The notes under the pieces are model-generated. The model ran no database searches. It saw nothing but the letters and a program-made list of their open reading frames with translations, and was not told the DNA's origin. The translations under genes and the position numbers were made by a program. A stretch of 64,000 bases of DNA from Methylophaga muralis (GTDB lineage: Bacteria > Pseudomonadota > Gammaproteobacteria > Nitrosococcales > Methylophagaceae), in the NCBI RefSeq assembly GCF_001720165.1, contig NZ_MCRI01000001.1, positions 124,001 to 188,000 on the forward strand, read 5' to 3'. Positions 9,703 through 18,718 of the stretch are shown here, piece by piece. Numbering within the stretch: position 1 is the first letter of the stretch; the number at the start of each line of letters is the position of its first letter.

Positions 9703-10395
9703 TTATTCAGCAGAAAAACGGTAACCCACACCACGAACGGTTTGCACCAGGTTGTCGTGATTACTTGGCTCAAGTGCTTTACGTAAACGACGAATATGCA
9801 CATCCACTGTGCGCTCCTCTATATATACGGTGTCGCCCCAGACAAAATCCAACAATTGCGAACGGTTATAAGCCCGCTCAGGATTTTTCATAAAGAAATG
9901 CAATAGACGGAATTCGGTCGGGCCCAATTCAATTCTTTCGCCATTGACCAATACCCTGTGACTCTTTGTATCCATCACTAATTCACCCATCTGCAATTTC
10001 TGGGCATCATCACTATCGATGGGTCGGCAACGACGCAATACCGCTTTTATGCGAGCGATTAACTCTGGGGGAGAAAATGGTTTGTTGATGTAATCATCAG
10101 CACCGACACTCAGACCTTTGACCATGTCCTCACTTTCACCTTTAGCGGTGAGCATGATGACTGGAATCGAGGCCAGAAATTCATTGGCGCGCAGTCGTCT
10201 TATAAACTCGATGCCATCAATGCCGGGCAACATCCAGTCCAGCAGGATCATGTCGGGTTGCTGATTTTTCAGCCACTCCAAACCGGATTCACCATCCTTG
10301 GAAGCTTCACAGGTGAATCCGGCCTGTCGCAGACTGAAATTAATCATGTCACGAATGGCGGCGTCATCTTCCACTAACAAAACCGATATGCTCAT
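9703..10395 (-). CDS. phoB: Phosphate regulon response regulator PhoB
   Basis: OmpR-class transcription factor that binds PHO boxes. The 230-residue product has a receiver domain with acidic pocket VEDDAA near residue 8, phosphoacceptor Asp in ILLDWMLPG near 53, the conserved Thr in MLTAKGE and Lys in INKPFSP. The C-terminal winged helix contains RAYNRSQLLDFVWGDTVYIEERTVDVHIRRLRKAL near residues 170-205. It is the first gene of the phoB-phoR unit. A PHO box lies in its own promoter, so positive autoregulation is expected. It should control the pstS and pstCAB promoters in this window. Confidence 0.97.
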   Translation of the reverse strand: MSISVLLVEDDAAIRDMINFSLRQAGFTCEASKDGESGLEWLKNQQPDMILLDWMLPGIDGIEFIRRLRANEFLASIPVIMLTAKGESEDMVKGLSVGADDYINKPFSPPELIARIKAVLRRCRPIDSDDAQKLQMGELVMDTKSHRVLVNGERIELGPTEFRLLHFFMKNPERAYNRSQLLDFVWGDTVYIEERTVDVHIRRLRKALEPSNHDNLVQTVRGVGYRFSAE

Positions 10396-10432
10396 ATACG
10401 GGGGTTCCCTGATCTATTTTTGCGTAGCGTAA

Positions 10433-10466
10433 AGCTTAACGGGCAAATATGACAATTTGATAACAG
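10433..10466 (-). promoter_or_regulatory. PHO box and promoter of phoBR
   Basis: Minus-strand CTGTTATCAAATTGTCAT (10449-10466) matches the PHO consensus at 13 of 18 positions, with a weak -10 (TAAGCT) after exactly 10 nt. It falls between the ArsJ-like gene and phoB, and is consistent with PhoB autoregulation. Confidence 0.7.
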
Positions 10467-10480
10467 CGCTGAAACCTTTA

Positions 10481-11701
10481 TCAGAGCTGGGCTTGTCGCG
10501 GTAACATTTTTGAAATAATGCTGGCGGCGAAAATCATCAATGCTGAAATAACCAAACACGCTGCCAAGCCAGCTACCTGATAAACCCAGCCGGATAACAA
10601 GGTTCCAAATAGTCTGCCAGCCGCATTTGCCATGTAATAAAAACCAACATCCAATGACACGCCTGCTGCATCAGCATACGACACTATTAAATAAGAGTGG
10701 ATAGCTGAGTTAATCGCAAAGACAGCGCCATAAACCAGTAAACCGACGGTTAATGCTGGTAATACTGCCCATTGAAAATACACCGCGCCCGCAATAATTA
10801 ATGGCAACACTATAAGCGGCAAAGACCATAACCAGACATGGTATCCATCCGGTGCATGCTGTTTGGAAAAGCCAGTGAGTTTAGGCGCCAAGGCCTGCAC
10901 AATGCCATAAGCAATGACCCATGCCGCCAGCAAAGCCCCAACATAAATCGCTGGCCATTCCAATTGCGCGTGCAAAAACACCGGCAAAGCAACAACAAAC
11001 CAGATGTCACGAGAACCAAATAGAAAAAACCGTGCCAATGACAAGCGATTTACTGCCGCACTTTTTGACCAGATATCGCTGAATTTGGGTTTGATTTTGG
11101 CTTTGCCTAAATCGCGCTGCAACATCACGATGCTGAAGATCAACACGACCAATAACACCGCAGCCATAACCAAAATGGCACCGCGAAAGCCTATCCAAGA
11201 AAGTAAAGCGGCACCGACAAAAAAACCTACCCCTTTAAGGGCATTTTTGGAGCCGGTGAGAATGGATATCCATTTAAATAATGTAGATTGAGCGTCATCT
11301 GCAACCAGCATTTTGATGCTGGATTTAGCGCTCATTTTATTGAGATCTTTGGCAATACCAGAAAGCGCCTGCGCCACCATTACATAAGCTACAGTTAACC
11401 ATTGGGGATCGACCAACAACATCGCTAAGGCAATGACCTGCAATAACAGGCCTAGATGCATCGTGACGTTAAGGCCTAATCTGGCGGCCAGCCAACCGCC
11501 AACCAGGTTTGTCACGATGCCAAAAAACTCATAGAGGACAAACAACATCGCCACTTCAAGCGGGCTATACCCCAATTGGTGGAAGAACAACACCACCAAC
11601 ATGCGTAACGCACCATCTGAGACGGTAAACGCCCAATAGCTGAAGGTCACCACCAGATATTGCTGAATCGCAACGGGTAACGCTTTAAGTCTGTTCAGCA
11701 T
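10481..11701 (-). CDS. arsJ: ArsJ-like organoarsenical exporter, MFS
   Basis: Major facilitator with about 12 membrane segments that closely resembles ArsJ, the exporter of 1-arseno-3-phosphoglycerate. Recognisable stretches are ALPVAIQQYLVVTFSYWAFT, VTNLVGGWLAARLGLN, ALSGIAKDLNKMSAKSSIK, LTGSKNALKGVGFF and RDLGKAKIKPKF. The ATG at 11701 is preferred because family proteins begin with the matching MLxxLKALP; an in-frame ATG four codons upstream (11713) overlaps the AGGA ribosome-binding site. In known systems ArsJ works with a dedicated GAPDH-like enzyme that makes 1-arseno-3-phosphoglycerate, usually beside arsR. Neither gene is in this window. It is read in the same direction as phoB, 85 nt upstream. 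Arsenate enters cells through phosphate transporters, so the neighbourhood makes sense, but the substrate remains an inference. Confidence 0.85.
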   Translation of the reverse strand: MLNRLKALPVAIQQYLVVTFSYWAFTVSDGALRMLVVLFFHQLGYSPLEVAMLFVLYEFFGIVTNLVGGWLAARLGLNVTMHLGLLLQVIALAMLLVDPQWLTVAYVMVAQALSGIAKDLNKMSAKSSIKMLVADDAQSTLFKWISILTGSKNALKGVGFFVGAALLSWIGFRGAILVMAAVLLVVLIFSIVMLQRDLGKAKIKPKFSDIWSKSAAVNRLSLARFFLFGSRDIWFVVALPVFLHAQLEWPAIYVGALLAAWVIAYGIVQALAPKLTGFSKQHAPDGYHVWLWSLPLIVLPLIIAGAVYFQWAVLPALTVGLLVYGAVFAINSAIHSYLIVSYADAAGVSLDVGFYYMANAAGRLFGTLLSGWVYQVAGLAACLVISALMIFAASIISKMLPRQAQL

Positions 11702-11760
11702 TTGCAAAATCATCCTGACTAATTAGCAATTTATAATATGTCAGTTTGATGAATTTTTGA

Positions 11761-13432
11761 TTACAGCATGATGCCTTTAATCATAAAGAAGATGCAGGCT
11801 GACAGCGTGGCGGCAGCTGGTACAGTGACAATCCAGGCAGTCACAATCTTTTTCACCATATCGCGTTTTACAAACAGGTTTTTCTTTTCTTTTTTGAGGA
11901 TTTTTTTGGCTTTTTTCAGCTCAGCTTCTTCTTCCTCGATCAACCGATATAGTTCAGTAATCCGTTGATATTCATCAACGGATTTTGCTGGTTTTTTTCT
12001 CCAGCTTTTTCAGCTCATTACGTAATGCATTAAGCATTTTTTTATCGTCTCTGATTTCGGCTTTTTCGCGATCAATCTGTCTTTCGATTTTATTTGATTC
12101 ATCCAGCCATTCACGTAAAAAGCCCACACCGAATACACCACCAATCGCAACGTGAGTGGTACTAACAGGCAAACCTAATTGACTAGCAATAATGACTGTT
12201 AATGATGCCGCCATTGCTATGGAATAAGCACGCATCTGATCCAGCTCGGTAATTTCACCGCCAACGGTACGAATTAAACGTGGCCCATACAAGCCCAGAC
12301 CAATTGCAATACCTAAAGCACCAACGGCCATCACCCAGATTGGAATACCGGCTTGAGATGTGATGCCACCGGTCATGATTGCGTCGTTAATCGCTGCCAA
12401 AGGCCCGATAGCATTGGCCACATCGTTGGCGCCATGGGCAAAACTTAATAAAGCAGCAGCAAATATCAATGGAATGGTGAACTGGGCGTTTACGCTCTGA
12501 CGATCATTCTTCATGCCGGGCATGTTATGACTTAAGGACTTCTTCATAATCCAGAACACCAACACAGCCACCATCAGACCGATTAATGCTGCAATAAAAA
12601 AACCCGGTTTACTTTGCGCTGCCACGTCAACCAATGGCAGGTTATTCACCGTGTTTACGATGCCGCCCCAAATTTGACTGAGCCCTTTTAACACCAGGTA
12701 CGTTACAAAAGCCCAGGCCATTACTGAAACATAAATTGGTACCCAACGGTATGAAGCCTGGATTTTGTCATCACGAAAAATAATGGTTTTCTTGATCGCC
12801 AATAAAAATAATGCCGCGATAATGCCGCCCATTAACGGTGAAATGATCCAGGAGCTGACAATTGCTCCCATGGTGCCCCAATTAACAATGTTGATTCCGG
12901 CGGCGGCCATGCCTGCCCCCATCACCCCACCGACAATTGAATGCGTCGTGGAAACCGGCGCTCCGGCAAAAGTAGCCAAATTCAACCATAAAGCTGCAGC
13001 CAATAATGCGGCCATCATGGCCCAGATAAAGCTATCGGTATCGTCACCGAATTGCTTGATATCGATGATGCCACCTTTGATGGTAGAAACCACCTCGCCG
13101 CCAGCAATAAAGGCACCGGCGGCTTCGAAAATCATCGCAATCATGATGGCGCCGCCCATGGTCAACGCCTTGGAACCTACTGCTGGTCCAACATTGTTGG
13201 CAACGTCATTAGCACCGATATTCATTGCCATATAACCACCAAACACGGCGGCAATAGCTAAAAAGAGATTATTGGGAACGCCGCCGGAGGTGGCGAAACT
13301 GTATGCCAGGATGGCTGCGAGGAAAAATAAGGCGAAACCTATTCGTGCTATTTCAGCATGGCTTTTTTTGTAGGCCTGCTTTTCAAGTTTATGAATGGTT
13401 TTGATTTCCACAAGACACCTGTGCTTTGCCAA
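11761..13432 (-). pseudogene. pit: PiT/PHO4-family phosphate permease, frameshifted near the C-terminus
   Basis: Low-affinity inorganic phosphate transporter. The first frame (13432 to 11975) gives both PHO4 signature halves, GGYMAMNIGANDVANNVGPAVGSKALTMG and FAHGANDVANAIGPLAAI, about 11 membrane segments, and then a charged coiled coil. It stops at 11975. In the next frame the coiled coil continues without a gap (PAKSVDEYQRITELYRLIEEE...) and ends with the expected last helix KIVTAWIVTVPAAATLSACIFFMI. Removing one base from the seven-residue A run (T run at 11992-11998 on the plus strand) restores a single protein of about 556 residues. The ATG at 13432 lacks a clear ribosome site; a GTG at 13411 is an alternative start. 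The split may be a homopolymer error, a real mutation or slippage. It is transcribed away from dsbD. Confidence 0.85.
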
Positions 13433-13474
13433 AAAAGAGGCTAATTATTACAGTTTAAAGACAACATGACACCC

Positions 13475-13496
13475 TGTTACATATCCCCGTGTAACA
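13475..13496. promoter_or_regulatory. Inverted repeat between pit and dsbD
   Basis: TGTTACA and TGTAACA form a perfect 7-bp inverted repeat around an 8-nt spacer, centred in the 115-bp divergent region. It has the form of a dimeric regulator's operator; the regulator is unknown. Confidence 0.35.
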
Positions 13497-13547
13497 ATCG
13501 GCTGTTAGAATGGTCTGTAACTGCAACGAATCTGTGGCGATCATTAC

Positions 13548-15395
13548 ATGAAACAATTTTTAATCCTGCTTATGCTTCTCAGCAGTTTTTCAGCACAAGC
13601 GCGGCCCAGCCTGTTGGAGAAATTTGGCTTTAATAGCGCTGATATGCCTCCTGAAGTCGATGAAGCCTTTGCTTTTGATGCGGTATTGACCACTCCAGAA
13701 ACAATTCTTGCCGGTTGGCGAATCATGGAGGGCAATTATCTTTATCAGGACAAAATCCGCTTTGAAATAACCGATAACGATGCGGTGCAGATTGGCGAAT
13801 TTACCTTGCCAGCCGGTGAGACAAAAAATGATGCCTATTTTGGCTTATCGGAAGTTTATACCAGCGATATTCAGCTAAATCTGCCTTTAATTCGCAGTCA
13901 GACTGACGCAACCTCGGTGACGTTAACGGCTCACTATCAAGGTTGTTCTGAAACCTTTGGCATTTGTTACCCGCCCACTCGTAAGACCATTAATCTGAGT
14001 CTGCCAGCGGTGACTGATTCAACAAGTCCAGCGGCAGCGGCTGTCGAACCTGCCCCTGTTATCCCGGTCATGAACTCGAATGTTGTTAGTCAACAGGATG
14101 AGATTTCCCAACGTTTACAAAACGATAATCTGTTACAGATTCTGTTTGGGTTTCTTGGTTTAGGCTTACTGCTCGCTTTTACCCCTTGTGTGTTTCCAAT
14201 GATTCCGATTTTGTCTGGAATTATTGTTGGCCAAGGTGAAAACATCACCACACGTCGGGCATTTGTGCTGTCTCTTATTTATGTACTCGCCATGTCAGTG
14301 ACCTACACCACTGCTGGTGTGTTAACCGGACTACTCGGCGGTAATCTGCAAGCCATGTTGCAAAATCCCTGGGTGATATCCAGTTTTGTTGGCATATTGC
14401 TGCTGCTTTCTTTATCAATGTTTGGCTTTTTTGAATTGCAGTTACCGCATGGCTTGCAACAACGTCTGCACCAACTCAGTCATCGTCAACAAGGCGGTAC
14501 TTTAATTGGGGTCGCGTTGATGGGCTTGTTATCCGGATTAATCGTCGGGCCTTGTCTGGCACCGCCATTGGCCGGAGCATTATTATTTATCAGCCAGCAT
14601 GCCGATCCTGTCTTAGGTGGTGCGGCCTTATTTGCGATGAGTATCGGCATGGGCATACCGTTACTGATCATTGGTACTTCGGCCGGCACCTTATTACCCA
14701 AAGCCGGACGCTGGATGGAAAATATAAAGGCATTCTTTGGGGTAATGCTTATTGCACTTGCCATCTGGATGCTAGATCGCATTCTGCCCGGCTGGACCAT
14801 TCTTTTTATGAGCGGCGCATTGTTGATTATCAGCGCGGTTTATCTGGGAGCTCTTAATAATTTGCCGATCGAAGCCACCGGCTGGCAAAAATTATGGAAA
14901 GGCCTGGGTTTACTATCACTTATCAGTGGTGCACTAATGCTGATCGGTAGCGCCAGTGGCGGCAATTCTATTTTGCAACCACTACATAAATTGAGTATTG
15001 GTAACGCCAACTCAACAACTACACCACAATTACAATTTGCCTATGTCAATTCAATCGAAGAGCTCGAATCGGCATTAAGAGTCAGCAATCAACCGGTGAT
15101 GCTGGATTTTTACGCCGACTGGTGTACCGATTGTAAGGCAATGGAACAAACTACTTTTCGTGATCCCCAAGTGGTCAGTACTTTGCAGAACTTTACTCTG
15201 CTGAAAGTCGACCTCACTGACAATACTGCTGCGCACCAGGCATTATTAAAAGCACTTCGGGTATTTGGTCCACCCAGCATGTTGTTTTATGACAAAAATG
15301 CCGAAGAATCAGCTTCCCATCGTTTGGTCGGTCATGTCTCTGCCGCCCAGTTGAACACTCATCTGGCGGATTTTCTGGCTCAACAATCAAAATAG
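13548..15395 (+). CDS. dsbD: Thiol:disulfide interchange protein DsbD
   Basis: Inner-membrane reductant conduit that passes electrons from cytoplasmic thioredoxin to periplasmic substrates such as DsbC and cytochrome c maturation partners. The 615-residue product starts with a signal peptide (MKQFLILLMLLSSFSAQA). The N-terminal immunoglobulin-like domain carries the cysteine pair in CSETFGICYPP. Eight membrane segments follow with the key cysteines in FTPCVFPMIP and VGPCLAPPLAG. The C-terminal thioredoxin-like domain has the CxxC motif in ADWCTDCKAME. All three functional domains are complete. It is transcribed divergently from the pit gene and precedes aroQ, 126 nt downstream. Confidence 0.96.
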   Translation: MKQFLILLMLLSSFSAQARPSLLEKFGFNSADMPPEVDEAFAFDAVLTTPETILAGWRIMEGNYLYQDKIRFEITDNDAVQIGEFTLPAGETKNDAYFGLSEVYTSDIQLNLPLIRSQTDATSVTLTAHYQGCSETFGICYPPTRKTINLSLPAVTDSTSPAAAAVEPAPVIPVMNSNVVSQQDEISQRLQNDNLLQILFGFLGLGLLLAFTPCVFPMIPILSGIIVGQGENITTRRAFVLSLIYVLAMSVTYTTAGVLTGLLGGNLQAMLQNPWVISSFVGILLLLSLSMFGFFELQLPHGLQQRLHQLSHRQQGGTLIGVALMGLLSGLIVGPCLAPPLAGALLFISQHADPVLGGAALFAMSIGMGIPLLIIGTSAGTLLPKAGRWMENIKAFFGVMLIALAIWMLDRILPGWTILFMSGALLIISAVYLGALNNLPIEATGWQKLWKGLGLLSLISGALMLIGSASGGNSILQPLHKLSIGNANSTTTPQLQFAYVNSIEELESALRVSNQPVMLDFYADWCTDCKAMEQTTFRDPQVVSTLQNFTLLKVDLTDNTAAHQALLKALRVFGPPSMLFYDKNAEESASHRLVGHVSAAQLNTHLADFLAQQSK

Positions 15396-15521
15396 CGAGA
15401 ATAACTGTATTTCGGCGAAATTAGCGACAAAAAGCCGGATTTTTAGTTAAAAAGCTGGACAATAAAGCGCCCGCTGGTGCAAAATCCCGGCTTATATTTC
15501 CAGTGTTGGTATGTGGTTGTT

Positions 15522-15965
15522 ATGGCGAAATTTCTAGTATTGCATGGCCCAAATCTGAATTTGTTGGGTCAGCGCGAGCCTGAAATTTATGGAGCCACCA
15601 CCCTCAGTGATATCAACAACCGCCTACAACAGCTGGCACAAGCTGATGGTCATCAACTCGATTCTTTGCAAAGCAATGCCGAACATGAACTGATCGCCGC
15701 CATTCAGTCAGCCCGTCAGCAATATGATTTTATTTTAATTAACCCTGCAGCCTTTACCCATACCAGTGTGGCAATTCGTGATGCCTTGGCTGCGGTAGCT
15801 ATACCCTTTATCGAAATACATTTGTCCAATGTGCATCGTCGTGAGGCGTTTCGTCAGCAATCCTATTTTTCGGATTTAGCTGTCGGCGTGATTTGCGGTC
15901 TTGGTGCGCAGGGCTATGAACTGGCATTACAAGCTGCCATTACACACACCAACCATCAAGGCTAA
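15522..15965 (+). CDS. aroQ: 3-dehydroquinate dehydratase, type II
   Basis: Third step of the shikimate pathway: dehydrates 3-dehydroquinate to 3-dehydroshikimate. The 147-residue product begins [16 protein letters not shown], the family signature. It shows the catalytic loop Arg and Tyr (GQREPEIYG), [25 protein letters not shown] with the catalytic His region, and [14 protein letters not shown]. The frame is open 15 codons upstream to 15477, but homology begins at the ATG used here. It lies 3 nt before accB; aroQ-accB-accC is a common conserved order in Gammaproteobacteria. Confidence 0.96.
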   Translation: MAKFLVLHGPNLNLLGQREPEIYGATTLSDINNRLQQLAQADGHQLDSLQSNAEHELIAAIQSARQQYDFILINPAAFTHTSVAIRDALAAVAIPFIEIHLSNVHRREAFRQQSYFSDLAVGVICGLGAQGYELALQAAITHTNHQG

Positions 15966-15968
15966 ATC

Positions 15969-16442
15969 ATGGATATTCGTAAAATAAAAAAATTGATTGA
16001 TTTGATTCAGGAATCGGATGTTGCAGAGATCGAAATTTCTGAAGGTGAAGAATCTGTTCGTATCAGCCGCGCCAGCACTGCATATCCACAACAACAATAT
16101 TTTGCTGCTCCGCAACAACCCGCTCAAGCTGCACCAAGTGTGCCGTCATTTGCCAGTGAAGCCGCTACCGCTGCCGCAACAGCCGCTGCAACTAAATCCT
16201 CTAATGAAGCCAATGCTGTTCGCTCACCAATGGTCGGCACTTTTTATCGTTCGCCATCACCGGAAGCAGCTTCGTTTGTGGAAATCGGTCAACAAGTTTC
16301 AGCCGGTGATGTCATTTGCATTATCGAAGCGATGAAAATGTTCAATCAAATTGAAGCGGATCGTAGCGGTACCGTCAAAGCTATTCTGGTCGAAGATGGT
16401 CACCCGGTTGAATATGACGAACCGTTGATCGTTATCGAATAA
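15969..16442 (+). CDS. accB: Biotin carboxyl carrier protein of acetyl-CoA carboxylase
   Basis: Carries the biotin prosthetic group for malonyl-CoA formation, the first committed step of fatty acid synthesis. The 157-residue product has an N-terminal helix-rich region ([17 protein letters not shown]), an Ala/Pro/Gln-rich flexible linker (about residues 38-78) and a biotinyl domain from about 80. The acceptor lysine is in the canonical EAMKM motif, near residue 122, and the thumb loop is present. AAGG precedes the ATG by about 9 nt. It lies between aroQ (3 nt) and accC (54 nt). Confidence 0.97.
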   Translation: MDIRKIKKLIDLIQESDVAEIEISEGEESVRISRASTAYPQQQYFAAPQQPAQAAPSVPSFASEAATAAATAAATKSSNEANAVRSPMVGTFYRSPSPEAASFVEIGQQVSAGDVICIIEAMKMFNQIEADRSGTVKAILVEDGHPVEYDEPLIVIE

Positions 16443-16496
16443 TACTGCTGACAGCTTCGGCTGTTTTAGCAAGCTAAACACTGCGGATAAAACATC

Positions 16497-17837
16497 ATGA
16501 TTGATAAAATTGTCATCGCTAATCGTGGCGAGATCGCTTTGCGTATTCTCAGAGCCTGCTGGGAATTAGGGATTAAAACTGTTGCCGTCCACTCTGATGT
16601 GGATCGGGATTTGAAACATGTACTATTGGCTGATGAGAGTGTCTGTATCGGGCCCGCGCCATCCGGCCTAAGCTATTTGAATGTACCGGCTTTGATCAGC
16701 GCAGCTGAAATCACCGATGCCACAGCAATCCATCCTGGATACGGTTTTCTGTCAGAAAACGCTGATTTTGCTGAACGTGTCGAAGAAAGTGGCTTTATTT
16801 TTATCGGTCCTCGCCCAGAAACCATTCGTATTATGGGTGACAAAGTTGAAGCGATAAAAGCCATGAAAGCGGCCGGCGTACCTTGTGTACCGGGTTCTGA
16901 TGGCCCGCTTGGCAACCATGATGAAACTAATCTGCGTCTGGCACGCGAAATAGGTTATCCGATCATTATCAAAGCCGCTGGCGGTGGTGGCGGTCGTGGT
17001 ATGCGTGAAGTACACAGTGAAGCGCATTTGCTGAATGCCATTGCGTTGACCAAAAGCGAAGCTAAATCAGCGTTCAGCAATGATATGGTTTACATGGAGA
17101 AATTCCTGGAAAACCCACGTCATATTGAGTTTCAGGTATTAGCCGATGAACATGGCAATGCCGTGCATTTGGGCGAGCGTGATTGCTCAATGCAGCGCCG
17201 TCATCAGAAAGTTGTTGAAGAAGCTCCCGCGCCGGGCATTACCAAAGAAATGCGCGATCGTATGGGTAAAGTCTGTGCCGATGCCTGTGTGCGTATCGGT
17301 TACCGTGGTGCCGGTACCTTTGAGTTCCTTTATCAAGACGGTGAGTTCTATTTCATTGAGATGAACACTCGTATTCAGGTTGAACATCCTGTTACCGAAC
17401 GCGTTACCGGTGTGGATTTGGTTGTTGAGCAGATCCGTATAGCATCAGGTTTACCGCTGTCGATTAAACAAGAAGATGTGGTGATGCGCGGCCATGCGAT
17501 TGAATGTCGTATTAACGCTGAAGACCCACGTACCTTTATGCCGAGTCCGGGTTTAGTGACTCATTACCATGCCCCTGGCGGCGCAGGTATACGTATGGAT
17601 TCACATCTGTACAGCGGCTATCGTGTACCACCTAACTATGATTCATTGATTGGTAAATTGATTGCTTATGGTAATACCCGTGAATCAGCGATCGCCCGTA
17701 TGCGTACGGCGTTGAAAGAAATTGGCATTGAAGGCATCAAAACTAACGTTGAATTACAACGTGACATTATGGATGACACGCATTTTCAAACCGGTGGCAC
17801 CAACATCCACTACCTTGAAAAGAAACTCGGACTTTAA
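16497..17837 (+). CDS. accC: Biotin carboxylase subunit of acetyl-CoA carboxylase
   Basis: ATP-dependent carboxylation of biotin on AccB. The 446-residue product is full length, with the biotin-carboxylase N-domain ([17 protein letters not shown]), ATP-grasp glycine loop [12 protein letters not shown], the metal and bicarbonate region [16 protein letters not shown], and the C-terminal RINAEDP motif. It follows accB directly and is 11 nt ahead of prmA. A short inverted repeat (CGGACTT/AAGTCCG) overlaps its stop codon; without a T tract this is not a convincing terminator, so transcription probably continues into prmA. Confidence 0.97.
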   Translation: MIDKIVIANRGEIALRILRACWELGIKTVAVHSDVDRDLKHVLLADESVCIGPAPSGLSYLNVPALISAAEITDATAIHPGYGFLSENADFAERVEESGFIFIGPRPETIRIMGDKVEAIKAMKAAGVPCVPGSDGPLGNHDETNLRLAREIGYPIIIKAAGGGGGRGMREVHSEAHLLNAIALTKSEAKSAFSNDMVYMEKFLENPRHIEFQVLADEHGNAVHLGERDCSMQRRHQKVVEEAPAPGITKEMRDRMGKVCADACVRIGYRGAGTFEFLYQDGEFYFIEMNTRIQVEHPVTERVTGVDLVVEQIRIASGLPLSIKQEDVVMRGHAIECRINAEDPRTFMPSPGLVTHYHAPGGAGIRMDSHLYSGYRVPPNYDSLIGKLIAYGNTRESAIARMRTALKEIGIEGIKTNVELQRDIMDDTHFQTGGTNIHYLEKKLGL

Positions 17838-17848
17838 GTCCGTCTGTT

Positions 17849-18718
17849 ATGGCCTGGATCCAACTTATTTTCACCAGCTCGCCGCAGCAGGCAGAAGCAT
17901 TATCTGATGCACTGTCTGAATGCGGTGCGGCAGCTGTCACTTTCCAGGACAACGCCGATCAGCCGATTTACGAACCAGCTATAGGTGAAACACCTCTATG
18001 GTCTGCAACCTCGGTAATTGCATTATTTGATGCCGAAACTGATACGGATATGCTGCTGACCAAACTGAAATCCCAGCTAACTGATTTACCAGACTGCCGG
18101 ATTGAAGCGGTTGAAGATAAAGACTGGGAACGCGAGTGGATGGATAACTTCAAACCCATCTGTTTCGGTGAAAAATTATGGATTGTGCCCAGCTGGCATC
18201 AACCGCCTCAACCAGAAGCCATTAATATTCTATTAGATCCCGGCTTGGCTTTTGGCACTGGCACGCATCCGACCACAGCCTTATGTTTGCAATGGTTAGA
18301 TCAAGCTGATTTAACCGGTAAAACCGTGATTGATTATGGTTGTGGCAGTGGCATTCTGGCGATAGCGGCGGCGCTGCTCGGTGCAAATAAAATTATCGGG
18401 GTCGATACAGACCCGCAGGCATTGGAAGCGACACAGGCCAATGCACAGCGTAATGGCGTCATTATCGAAACTTATCTGCCACAACACTGCCCGACCATTG
18501 AATGTGATTTATTGCTGGCGAATATTCTGGCTGGTCCGCTGATGGAATTAATGCCACGGTTTATCGAATTAACCCGCCCTAAAACTCAACTGGTGTTATC
18601 AGGGTTGTTGGATGTACAAGCTGAAACTTTACGTCAGCATTACCAAACAAACTTTGATATGGATCCCCCTGTTGTGCTGGAAGAGTGGGCACGCCTGACT
18701 GGTATTCGTCATGGCTGA
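17849..18718 (+). CDS. prmA: Ribosomal protein L11 methyltransferase
   Basis: SAM-dependent enzyme that trimethylates amino groups of ribosomal protein L11. The 289-residue product has the N-terminal substrate-binding domain and the PrmA signature LAFGTGTHPTTALCLQWL. The SAM motif is VIDYGCGSGILAIAAALLGA, and the NPPY-like loop equivalent is LLLANILAGPL. It is followed by dusB with an 8-nt overlap, indicating translational coupling. The order accC-prmA-dusB-fis is a conserved gammaproteobacterial arrangement. Confidence 0.96.
   Translation: MAWIQLIFTSSPQQAEALSDALSECGAAAVTFQDNADQPIYEPAIGETPLWSATSVIALFDAETDTDMLLTKLKSQLTDLPDCRIEAVEDKDWEREWMDNFKPICFGEKLWIVPSWHQPPQPEAINILLDPGLAFGTGTHPTTALCLQWLDQADLTGKTVIDYGCGSGILAIAAALLGANKIIGVDTDPQALEATQANAQRNGVIIETYLPQHCPTIECDLLLANILAGPLMELMPRFIELTRPKTQLVLSGLLDVQAETLRQHYQTNFDMDPPVVLEEWARLTGIRHG

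Noticed and set aside
11975-12000. Programmed ribosomal frameshift in the pit gene
   Set aside because: The required shift is +1 after AAA AAA and no slow codon, stimulatory structure or known precedent in this family is seen; similar single-base breaks in four other genes make an error likelier.
17828-17842. Hairpin overlapping the accC stop codon as a terminator
   Set aside because: The stem is only 7 bp with no loop to spare and no T tract follows; prmA starts 11 nt downstream.
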